From positions 1 through 29,008 of the forward strand of contig JAWQRN010000484.1 in NCBI GenBank assembly GCA_033557685.1: DNA of 29,008 nucleotides, written 5' to 3'. Below are positions 11,184 through 20,800 of this stretch, one piece after another. Within the stretch, counting starts at the first letter, position 1, and every line of letters starts with the position of its first letter. The notes beneath the pieces were generated by a model. It was not told the origin of the DNA and searched no databases. It worked only from the letters and a program-made list of their open reading frames with translations. A program made the position numbers and the translations under genes. The DNA comes from Sperchopsis tessellata (taxonomy: Eukaryota; Arthropoda; Insecta; Coleoptera; Hydrophilidae).

Positions 11184-11859
11184 ACCTTCTGCGCGTAATT
11201 TTGTATAGGCTAAAAAATAGATGTCAGTGGGTTATTCCAAAAAATTATGTACATAAGCACTAACTGTTTGCTCCATTTTTTAATCAGATAAAAGTGAATT
11301 TAAAATACCTGTAGAAACAATTTGCAAAAAATATTAGGTTGGCGCCTACAAAAATTGCGTCGTGATTGGTTGTTTGATAAATACGTCGTTACAAATTAAC
11401 AAAACATTCACTAAAGAAAGAAGAAGAATACGACATATAGGTTACGTAATGCAGTGGCGTGCTCTCATACCTCTGTGAAAAATAATGGGTTGTTCGGTTA
11501 AGTTGCAAACGTCGCAAACAACTGTCACTCGGCTCATAATAGAATAGTATGTTTTCCAATTAAGACTCAACTTATTGGTTACATGTTATCAATGTACTAA
11601 CCTAAAACTTACATTAATTTCCAAATAATAAACTTATTTAATAATAGTAAAAGTAATAATATGTTTAATGTAAAGTGTACTGTTTAATAGTAAAAGTTTA
11701 TGAATATACGTAATGATATCATTATACATTACCTTTCATGTAAATTATTATTAAAATTAAGACATTATTTTATTATTGTTAATAATTGCAAGTAAATTGA
11801 CAATTTGTATTGCATGAGTATGGTATGAACTTAATTGATCTATAATAAGATATATATTT
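11184..11859. other. MRNIP 5' flank (left arm)
   Basis: Presumed promoter side of the left gene copy. It contains the mariner-like end at 11334 and, farther out, a slightly more GC-rich patch (about 11450-11540) that could be promoter sequence. There is no clear TATA box or initiator, and no coding frame. Confidence 0.4.
11334..11363 (+). repeat. Mariner-like terminal repeat, solo (left arm)
   Basis: The sequence ttaggttggcgcctacaaaa, then attgcgtcg, follows a TA dinucleotide. It resembles mariner termini of the TTAGGTTGG...GCG type. No partner end (ccaacctaa nearby in the same copy) and no transposase fragment were found, so this is a solo end, a very short relic or coincidence. Confidence 0.35.
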
Positions 11860-12565
11860 ACAATTTCCAGATTTAGCGTAATTATAATACTTTAATGTAA
11901 AATTAACTGTTCATTAACGAAAGCATAAAAAATCACTAGATCAAATGACTATCATTAAATAGTGTGACTTCCAATACCGATTTTATAACAAAATTATATT
12001 CTTCACAGTGAATAGATATTGGCTTAAATGCTTGCACGCTGTTTAGTTTTGTTAACAAATAATTACCTCACTATGATAAAATAATAAATTACATGAGCTT
12101 CAAAGAAATTACTCAAGTGGAAATTTGCAAATAGGAGAAACGGTAACCAATAATGAACGATTTTGAATATGCTCTGTTGTCACATCATACGCGTTAACAA
12201 AAATCGAGAATTAAAATATACCACAGAATGTCACTTTAGTAGTGATATACCGGGTATCGGTTTTCATTAAAGCGTCATTATTCATTGACTATTCCTAAAT
12301 TTTGGGACGTCTACTTGAAAATGTTTTTGCTGCTTGTTCAATTTAGTATCTTAAAATAAAAGGTAATTATTTAGCAAACTGAACTAAATATTTCTGCTAT
12401 TTAAACCGATACAAATTTTCTGTGAAGAATGTAGGGGAATCGCATTTTGTTATAACAAAGATATTGAGGGCAAAGCTATTTAATACTGAAAATGGTCAAT
12501 TGATATATTGATTTCATATTCTTACTTATGTAGCGAGAATTTAAATACGTAGATTTGCAAAAATG
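11860..12565. repeat. Degenerate fold-back element of about 0.7 kb (left arm)
   Basis: An older imperfect inverted repeat centred near 12215, independent of the window-wide palindrome. Paired blocks include attaaatag (11954) with ctatttaat (12476), ttataacaaaa (11983) with ttttgttataa (12445), cttcaca (12001) with tgtgaag (12421), and aaataattacct (12057) with aggtaattattt (12361). The sums of paired positions drift by only about ten, so indels are small. It has no open frame and looks like a fold-back or long-TIR MITE. The outer ends are uncertain by some tens of bases. Confidence 0.65.
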
Positions 12566-12689
12566 ATATGGTCATTTATAAATATAATAGGTACTCTTTA
12601 ACACTATAGCCTGACTAATATGTGAGAAACTCAGGGGTGGAGATGAATATGGAGCACAATGGTATATATAGAAGATGCTATTACGAGAA

Positions 12690-14100
12690 AAGAACAGACA
12701 TTTTCCCTGTCCCTGGAAGTTGGTGAAGTGATTGTATCCCAAAACGAGAAAAAAACGCGTATATTCGCTGCTAATCAGTCTTCTCAGTAGTCTTAGAAAA
12801 GTGTTTGAACGCGTTTTACATGGTAGACTGCTAGATCATATTTCTTCTCGAGATTTTCTGATGGAAGAGCAGTTCAGATTTAGGTCGGAACACAGTACGA
12901 CTGCGCAAGTACTACGACTAACGAAATGCATTACATGCTGTTTAAATGGAAAGAGACACAGCACTGCTGTGTTTCTCGACATTGAAAAAGCGTTCGACAA
13001 AGTTTTGCTTGCACTCCGGTCTGTTGTGGAAACTGTTATATACGGGACTGCCGGAAGTTGACGCCCACGTCATTAGATCGTATCTGAGCGACAAGAGTTT
13101 CTAGGTCAGTGGCCAGGGAACGGAGTCTACTAGTAGAATCATAAGGGCAGGCGTACCCCAAGGTAGCGTCATCGGTCTCTTGTTTGTCAATGATATCCCG
13201 AGGGACAACAACATCGCACTCTATGCGGACGACACCGCCTTGTTTACTCAATCCTGGAAGCTGGACCAAGTCGCGATACGGATTCAGCGACGACTGCGTG
13301 ATCTGGAAGCGTTCTACTCTATGTGGCACATCAATGGAAATATGCAGAAAAGCAAAGCGATTGTCTCCTCACGAAGACGCGTTAGCCAGATTACAGCCTT
13401 GGAGCTATTCAACGCTGACATCTCCTGTAAGGATACAACTAAATACCTAAATAGACGCCTGAACTACCGGAGCCATACGAACTCTGTTCTGTGCAAGGCA
13501 ACCGGGCAGATCTGCTGACTTTACCCTCTGATAAACAGCTGGTCGAAATTATCGCTCAATACAAAGCATTTGCTTTATCAAAGCATGTTTCTGCCGGTGC
13601 TCACATATGGTGCCGCAGCGTGTTTTTTACGAACCGACGTACATGTATCGCTTGCAGGTATTCCAGAACAAGAAATTGTGAGCCATAACTGGTGCGCACT
13701 TCTTCGTTTGAAATCGAACGCTGCTTCGCAATCTTATGATCGACACGGTAGATGGGTTTGTGTTTAGACAAGGTTAAAAACTGTATGATGCTGGACAGTC
13801 ACACAACTCTCTGATTAGAGAGCTTGGACAGTACGATGCCAAAAATCCTTACTACAAGCACAAACGCCCGAAGCTCCTATTTGATGATCGAGTGTAAGTA
13901 GTGAAACCCAACCTTGCCTGTGTCTGGAGGAATTCTTGGGCGACACATGTCCGAGAGAAGTAAGTATGCCCGAAATCCGCTGTGCTCCAGCTCCAACACA
14001 GAAGTACTGGCCCCCGAAATTCGTTCGTATCACCGTTCAGTTCTATAATGTACACCAAGTAATTACCCTTGCGTAGACACTTGGACTAATTTTACTATTT
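12690..14100 (+). mobile_element. Second Jockey-type LINE fragment (left arm)
   Basis: A 5'-truncated non-LTR element with the reverse-transcriptase half of ORF2 and about 200 bases of 3' untranslated region. It is distinctly more GC-rich than its surroundings. It is a different family from the intron-1 LINE, as the motif sequences differ throughout. The 3' end is not clear: no A-tail is seen on this strand before the T-rich run at about 14093-14112. Confidence 0.75.
12696..13897 (+). pseudogene. Jockey-type reverse transcriptase, truncated and frameshifted
   Basis: Starts at FPCPWKLVK (the pre-motif 'PxxWK' block) and continues with ISLLSSLRKVFERVL, then EQFRFRSEHSTTAQVLRLT, then VFLDIEKAFDKV. 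A frameshift falls near 13006, then GVPQGSVIG lies at 13150-13176 and YADDTALF at 13222-13245. The C-terminal region has YQSMFLPVLTYGAAA near 13573 and GQYDAKNPYYKHKRPK near 13826, before the TAA at 13895-13897. Stops or shifts also occur near 12715, 13102, 13500, 13680, 13710 and 13775. The catalytic YADD survives, but the frame is broken in many places and the endonuclease half is absent. Confidence 0.85.
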
Positions 14101-14122
14101 TTTTTATTTTTTAGAAAAAAGT

Positions 14123-14455
14123 TCAACAATAGGAAGGTAACTTCAGTTTTTCGCTCGCTATGTCTTGGACTAGCCGATCTGATAATGGCCGAAGGATTTC
14201 GGCCGAAAGCTTATCCAAAAGCTCGTCCTTCTCAGAACGAAGAAGCACATTCGTGCGATAAAATTCAAAAACCATCTTCTCCATACTACACCCATGAAAG
14301 CATCCGTACGTATAGTGGTATTTTTGACATTCATTATATAGCCTATGGCTACAAGCCCCTGATAATCCCTGAGTGGTTACTGCTAGTAACAAGTTAAAGC
14401 AATATAAATAATATTGATACATATAAAAATAAATTCGTAGTAATAATTTTGACAT
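14123..14455 (-). CDS. Unrecognised 110-codon open frame (left-arm copy)
   Basis: Mirror of 14554-14886; described there. It converges tail to tail with the Jockey fragment. Confidence 0.25.
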   Translation of the reverse strand: MSKLLLRIYFYMYQYYLYCFNLLLAVTTQGLSGACSHRLYNECQKYHYTYGCFHGCSMEKMVFEFYRTNVLLRSEKDELLDKLSAEILRPLSDRLVQDIASEKLKLPSYC

Positions 14456-14466
14456 TAAATTTTTTA

Positions 14467-14542
14467 GATAACGTATTTCAGCTGCTTAACTCCCTCCAAT
14501 TCGGAACTGAGGAATATACAAACTAACCTTGTTTACATTTAT
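14467..14542. other. Single-copy spacer at the palindrome centre
   Basis: These 76 bases are the only part of the window without a mirror copy. They contain no open frame or recognisable motif, and no long self-complementary core. The flanking arm ends are A/T runs (aaatttttta and taaaaaattt) that can pair with each other. This fits a strand folding back on itself through short complementarity, with the spacer as ordinary genomic sequence caught in the loop. I see nothing adapter-like, but that was judged by eye only. Confidence 0.9.
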
Positions 14543-14553
14543 TAAAAAATTTA

Positions 14554-14886
14554 ATGTCAAAATTATTACTACGAATTTATTTTTATATGTATCAATATTA
14601 TTTATATTGCTTTAACTTGTTACTAGCAGTAACCACTCAGGGATTATCAGGGGCTTGTAGCCATAGGCTATATAATGAATGTCAAAAATACCACTATACG
14701 TACGGATGCTTTCATGGGTGTAGTATGGAGAAGATGGTTTTTGAATTTTATCGCACGAATGTGCTTCTTCGTTCTGAGAAGGACGAGCTTTTGGATAAGC
14801 TTTCGGCCGAAATCCTTCGGCCATTATCAGATCGGCTAGTCCAAGACATAGCGAGCGAAAAACTGAAGTTACCTTCCTATTGTTGA
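14554..14886 (+). CDS. Unrecognised 110-codon open frame next to palindrome centre
   Basis: I do not recognise this protein. The N-terminal half is translated from AT-rich sequence and looks unprotein-like (MSKLLLRIYFYMYQYY). The C-terminal half from about residue 58 (MEKMVFEFYRTNVLLRSEK) is charged and helix-like, with higher GC, and ends at TGA 14886. An AATAAA and an A-rich run follow within 15-30 bases. The short distance from stop to A-rich run suggests the 3' end of a retroposed transcript, or of a non-LTR element in this orientation. It may also be the last exon of a gene, with acceptor-like AGs near 14636-14660. A chance frame cannot be excluded. Confidence 0.3.
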   Translation: MSKLLLRIYFYMYQYYLYCFNLLLAVTTQGLSGACSHRLYNECQKYHYTYGCFHGCSMEKMVFEFYRTNVLLRSEKDELLDKLSAEILRPLSDRLVQDIASEKLKLPSYC

Positions 14887-14900
14887 ACTTTTTTCTAAAA

Positions 14901-14906
14901 AATAAA
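14901..14906 (+). terminator. AATAAA downstream of the unrecognised frame
   Basis: A hexamer inside an A-rich run (taaaaaataaaaaaaatag) 14 bases after the stop. It may be a polyadenylation signal or simply part of an A-rich retroposon tail. The mirror hexamer is at 14103-14108 on the minus strand. Confidence 0.3.
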
Positions 14907-14908
14907 AA

Positions 14909-16319
14909 AAATAGTAAAATTAGTCCAAGTGTCTACGCAAGGGTAATTACTTGGTGTACATTATAGAACTGAACGGTGATACGAACGAATTTCGGGGGCC
15001 AGTACTTCTGTGTTGGAGCTGGAGCACAGCGGATTTCGGGCATACTTACTTCTCTCGGACATGTGTCGCCCAAGAATTCCTCCAGACACAGGCAAGGTTG
15101 GGTTTCACTACTTACACTCGATCATCAAATAGGAGCTTCGGGCGTTTGTGCTTGTAGTAAGGATTTTTGGCATCGTACTGTCCAAGCTCTCTAATCAGAG
15201 AGTTGTGTGACTGTCCAGCATCATACAGTTTTTAACCTTGTCTAAACACAAACCCATCTACCGTGTCGATCATAAGATTGCGAAGCAGCGTTCGATTTCA
15301 AACGAAGAAGTGCGCACCAGTTATGGCTCACAATTTCTTGTTCTGGAATACCTGCAAGCGATACATGTACGTCGGTTCGTAAAAAACACGCTGCGGCACC
15401 ATATGTGAGCACCGGCAGAAACATGCTTTGATAAAGCAAATGCTTTGTATTGAGCGATAATTTCGACCAGCTGTTTATCAGAGGGTAAAGTCAGCAGATC
15501 TGCCCGGTTGCCTTGCACAGAACAGAGTTCGTATGGCTCCGGTAGTTCAGGCGTCTATTTAGGTATTTAGTTGTATCCTTACAGGAGATGTCAGCGTTGA
15601 ATAGCTCCAAGGCTGTAATCTGGCTAACGCGTCTTCGTGAGGAGACAATCGCTTTGCTTTTCTGCATATTTCCATTGATGTGCCACATAGAGTAGAACGC
15701 TTCCAGATCACGCAGTCGTCGCTGAATCCGTATCGCGACTTGGTCCAGCTTCCAGGATTGAGTAAACAAGGCGGTGTCGTCCGCATAGAGTGCGATGTTG
15801 TTGTCCCTCGGGATATCATTGACAAACAAGAGACCGATGACGCTACCTTGGGGTACGCCTGCCCTTATGATTCTACTAGTAGACTCCGTTCCCTGGCCAC
15901 TGACCTAGAAACTCTTGTCGCTCAGATACGATCTAATGACGTGGGCGTCAACTTCCGGCAGTCCCGTATATAACAGTTTCCACAACAGACCGGAGTGCAA
16001 GCAAAACTTTGTCGAACGCTTTTTCAATGTCGAGAAACACAGCAGTGCTGTGTCTCTTTCCATTTAAACAGCATGTAATGCATTTCGTTAGTCGTAGTAC
16101 TTGCGCAGTCGTACTGTGTTCCGACCTAAATCTGAACTGCTCTTCCATCAGAAAATCTCGAGAAGAAATATGATCTAGCAGTCTACCATGTAAAACGCGT
16201 TCAAACACTTTTCTAAGACTACTGAGAAGACTGATTAGCAGCGAATATACGCGTTTTTTTCTCGTTTTGGGATACAATCACTTCACCAACTTCCAGGGAC
16301 AGGGAAAATGTCTGTTCTT
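14909..16319 (-). mobile_element. Second Jockey-type LINE fragment (right arm)
   Basis: Mirror of 12690-14100. Confidence 0.75.
15112..16313 (-). pseudogene. Jockey-type reverse transcriptase, truncated and frameshifted (right-arm copy)
   Basis: Mirror of 12696-13897, with the same frameshifts and stops and YADD preserved. It faces away from MRNIP, on the opposite strand and upstream of it. Confidence 0.85.
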
Positions 16320-16443
16320 TTCTCGTAATAGCATCTTCTATATATACCATTGTGCTCCATATTCATCTCCACCCCTGAGTTTCTCACATATTAGTCAGGC
16401 TATAGTGTTAAAGAGTACCTATTATATTTATAAATGACCATAT

Positions 16444-17149
16444 CATTTTTGCAAATCTACGTATTTAAATTCTCGCTACATAAGTAAGAATATGAAATCA
16501 ATATATCAATTGACCATTTTCAGTATTAAATAGCTTTGCCCTCAATATCTTTGTTATAACAAAATGCGATTCCCCTACATTCTTCACAGAAAATTTGTAT
16601 CGGTTTAAATAGCAGAAATATTTAGTTCAGTTTGCTAAATAATTACCTTTTATTTTAAGATACTAAATTGAACAAGCAGCAAAAACATTTTCAAGTAGAC
16701 GTCCCAAAATTTAGGAATAGTCAATGAATAATGACGCTTTAATGAAAACCGATACCCGGTATATCACTACTAAAGTGACATTCTGTGGTATATTTTAATT
16801 CTCGATTTTTGTTAACGCGTATGATGTGACAACAGAGCATATTCAAAATCGTTCATTATTGGTTACCGTTTCTCCTATTTGCAAATTTCCACTTGAGTAA
16901 TTTCTTTGAAGCTCATGTAATTTATTATTTTATCATAGTGAGGTAATTATTTGTTAACAAAACTAAACAGCGTGCAAGCATTTAAGCCAATATCTATTCA
17001 CTGTGAAGAATATAATTTTGTTATAAAATCGGTATTGGAAGTCACACTATTTAATGATAGTCATTTGATCTAGTGATTTTTTATGCTTTCGTTAATGAAC
17101 AGTTAATTTTACATTAAAGTATTATAATTACGCTAAATCTGGAAATTGT
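16444..17149. repeat. Degenerate fold-back element (right arm)
   Basis: Mirror of 11860-12565, centred near 16794. It lies between the Jockey fragment and the MRNIP 5' flank. Confidence 0.65.
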
Positions 17150-17825
17150 AAATATATATCTTATTATAGATCAATTAAGTTCATACCATACTCATGCAAT
17201 ACAAATTGTCAATTTACTTGCAATTATTAACAATAATAAAATAATGTCTTAATTTTAATAATAATTTACATGAAAGGTAATGTATAATGATATCATTACG
17301 TATATTCATAAACTTTTACTATTAAACAGTACACTTTACATTAAACATATTATTACTTTTACTATTATTAAATAAGTTTATTATTTGGAAATTAATGTAA
17401 GTTTTAGGTTAGTACATTGATAACATGTAACCAATAAGTTGAGTCTTAATTGGAAAACATACTATTCTATTATGAGCCGAGTGACAGTTGTTTGCGACGT
17501 TTGCAACTTAACCGAACAACCCATTATTTTTCACAGAGGTATGAGAGCACGCCACTGCATTACGTAACCTATATGTCGTATTCTTCTTCTTTCTTTAGTG
17601 AATGTTTTGTTAATTTGTAACGACGTATTTATCAAACAACCAATCACGACGCAATTTTTGTAGGCGCCAACCTAATATTTTTTGCAAATTGTTTCTACAG
17701 GTATTTTAAATTCACTTTTATCTGATTAAAAAATGGAGCAAACAGTTAGTGCTTATGTACATAATTTTTTGGAATAACCCACTGACATCTATTTTTTAGC
17801 CTATACAAAATTACGCGCAGAAGGT
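17150..17825 (+). promoter_or_regulatory. MRNIP 5' flank, probable promoter region
   Basis: The only non-repetitive stretch upstream of the start codon. A patch with several CpGs (about 17470-17560) stands out from the AT-rich background and may hold the promoter. A pyrimidine-rich tract ending AG (attttttag, at 17799) just before the ATG could be the acceptor of an intron in the 5' untranslated region. No TATA box was identified. The role is inferred from position only. Confidence 0.35.
17646..17675 (-). repeat. Mariner-like terminal repeat, solo (right arm)
   Basis: Mirror of 11334-11363. It lies about 150 bases upstream of the MRNIP start codon, so it is close to or inside the promoter or 5' untranslated region. 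Confidence 0.35.
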
Positions 17826-17876
17826 ATGCCTCAGGAACTGCGTGTAGTTCGATGCTGCAATTGTGAAATGTTTCAA
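17826..17876 (+). CDS. MRNIP: MRNIP exon 1 (coding part)
   Basis: ATG at 17826, then MPQELRVVRCCNCEMFQ and the donor CAA|GTAAGT. The start is chosen because it lies nine residues before the conserved RCC.C zinc ligands, as in the vertebrate protein, and gives a frame that joins exon 2 in phase. At 17 codons it is too short for simple open-frame detection. Confidence 0.82.
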
Positions 17877-20800
17877 GTAAGTATGTAAATAAAGATAATT
17901 AATATTTAAATAATTCTTCTGACATACACATGTGGATTAAAAAAAAATTGTGGAGGGGCAACATGCTGTATTTTGTTTAGTTATGAATATCCACGAAGCA
18001 GCAATTTTTTTTTAAAATATACAAACTTGGAGCTTATTGATTCAATATTAAAAATGATTTATAGGTATGTATATAACTTCACTCGTAGAGTGGAGGGTGG
18101 ATTGATCACTTTTGTGATTAGGGTCAGCTCAATTAGCTTTGGCAGGAATGAGTTTAGTTGCTGATCAACGTATGTTGTGGCACAACTATATTGAGAGATG
18201 GCTGAATTTGCTTATACAAATACTTTTTATAGATTTAGATATCTATAGTTATACATGCAGATTATTGCTGGAAAATTGTAATAGAAAAATTCGCCTTAAT
18301 GCAATAATAAACAGAAAGGATAGGAATATACCAAATCTATGAGAAAACTTAAGATATGCATAGTATTTTATCATTTTTAAATTAGAAATTACTTTCAAAT
18401 TAAAGGCGAAATTGTATTTGCTATATAGATTGGTATATGCATAACCTCTACTAAGGAACTGCAATGTTGAAGAATAAGGAATATATTTGTAAGAAAGAAG
18501 AAAGAATCCTTCGATTATTCGACATTCTGGATTATCCGACAGTAGTCAAAATGTAAAGAAATAATATGTTGATTTTTAGAACATATGTAATAACCAAAAG
18601 TGAAAACGGCTTAAAGCCAATAATTGGATTGTTTAGTTCATAGTACTGTGTATGTATAATACATACACTTAAGTTTTTTTTTATAATTTTTGATGTAAGG
18701 TACAAATGAATATGTGAATAAAATAATAAAACAACATGCTTTCAGTATAAATTTTTTTTTTATTTAGTTTATTATAGCAATCTAGTTTATACCAATAAGC
18801 TATTTTTCTTTAACTTAAACTACTAAATATACATTTGCAAAGTGTTTATTCTATGATATTGTCTTTGGATTTGTCATCGGGGGTCACTATTTTTTATATG
18901 TATATGAGCATATTTTTTGTTAATAATTATCGATTAGTTCCATGTGCTAGTTCTTAGGGTTTCACTCGTTTTAGTCTTCTGGTTAAGCCATGGTTGTTCA
19001 GGAGCTGGATGACCTCAACATTCATGTGGCTTTGTAGTCTTTGTTCATGACTTTTTGCACACTTTTTGATTGCATTGTTCACTGTTTCTACATTTAGGTC
19101 CTTATGGAGGTTGTCGTTCCGGACGTACCACGGAGCACCTACGATGCCGCGTAGAACTTTGTTCTGATAATGTTGTACAATATTTCTGTTGCTCTGACTG
19201 GTACAACCCCAGAGATGACTACCATAAGTCCACACTGGTTTGAGGACCTGCTGATATAGCAAGAGCTTATTATATACTGACAGGGCAGAATTTCGGCCCA
19301 ATAGCCAGTACATTTTACGGTACTTAAGATTTAGTTCTTCTTGTTTTTTCTTGACGTGGGACTTCCACCTGAGTTTATAATCTAACGTCATTCCTATATA
19401 TTTAGCTGAATTCTGGTATGGAACAATTTGGTGATTGATATACACTGGTTTGTATTCGACTTTCTTATTAGTGAAATCAATATGCACAGATTTTGATTCA
19501 TTCAATTTGAATCGCCATTTTTTAGTCCAGCGCTGTATGTCATCAATGGCGGTTTATAGTTTTTCTGTTGATTCAGTATTGTTGTCTCTAATAGCCATGA
19601 TTGAAGTATCATCTGCAAATGTTGCAACCATATTTTGTTCGGACGTAGGTAGGTCTCTTGTGTAAAGTAATGGTCCCAGTACACTACCCTGCGGCACAGC
19701 TGCTTGTATTTTCTTTAAATCCAAGTATTCATCTTCTTGTTTTATCAGGATATACCTTTCAGTATGTATGATAGTAATAACATTGAATATTGTAATAGGT
19801 AGGAACAGTCGAAGTTTGTGTCCCAAGCCCTCATGCCAGACTCTGTCGAAGGCCAGGGTGATGTCCAAGAATATTGTAGTACATACTTTTCTTTCCTCCA
19901 ATGTTTTCTCGTTGACACTTGATATTCGATGTACCTGGTCAATTGTAGAGTGCTGACTCCGGAACCCAAATTGACGATGCGGGATGAGGTTTTTTCTTTC
20001 TATAATAGGTTTTATTCTCTTTAGAAGGAGTTTTTCATACAGTTTTGACATAGCCGGTAATAGTGATATTGGCTTATATCATGATGCTTCTTGGGGTGGC
20101 TTGCCACTCTTAGGTACCATGATGACTTCGGCCACCTTCCACAGTTTAGGAACATATTTCAATCGAAGTGACGTATTGATCAGGTTAGTATGTTACACTA
20201 GACCTTTCCTCGGTAGTTCTTTAAGGATCTGTCCAGTGATTAGGTCAAATCCCGGAGCCTTCTTCGGATTAATGTTTTCTTTGATTTCTCTTTTTACCTC
20301 CACTACTGTGGTCAATGGAATTTCTTCACTTTCTTGACAACCTATAGTGGGTAAAGCTTCAGTATTCTCTGTTGGGTGCGGTTGAAAGATTTCCTCAAGG
20401 TGTGCAGCAAATCTCGAGATTTTCTGCTCATTACTTCTGGCCCAGCTGCCGTCCATGTTTTTGATGGGTGGTATTGGCATAATGAGCTTTTTTAAAGTTT
20501 TTGTTTTTCATAGTGAATAATCAGTATTGGCATCATTTGTTAGTTTCTTTAGGCTTTCGCCTTGCTGCTTAATTTCTTTTAATTGTGTGGTGAGATTATT
20601 TAGTATAGTTTTATCCTGGTGTGATTCTATTTTTTTTCTTGGCTTTCGCTTTTGTGCAATCAATTCTATTATTTCTCTAGGATAGTTATTACCTTTTAAT
20701 TTCCTTCTGATTTCAGGGGTGTTTTTCCATGCTGATTTTTGGATGTCATTGGCGAATTTCTCCACTTCAGTATCCAATTGTTCCTCAGTTTGTAATGGAG

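Larger units (their letters stand above)
1..14466. repeat. Left arm of window-spanning inverted repeat
   Basis: This arm is the reverse complement of 14543-29008, base i pairing with base 29009-i. The outer ends match (cccttgcaac against gttgcaaggg), as do the inner ends (gacattaaatttttta against taaaaaatttaatgtc). Pairing stops where G14467 faces T14542. Every open frame in this arm has an identical partner at the mirrored place, including broken frames in decayed transposons. No mismatch was seen where compared, though not all 14.5 kb were checked base by base. Such identity in neutral sequence means a very recent duplication or a technical fold-back. Confidence 0.97.

Noticed and set aside
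15680..15973. 97-codon frame (mirror 13036-13329)
   Set aside because: It is antisense to the YADD and VPQG region of the Jockey fragment, so a shadow.
19984..20337. 117-codon frame antisense to the LINE ORF2 (mirror 8672-9025)
   Set aside because: It is a shadow of the reverse-transcriptase region on the opposite strand.
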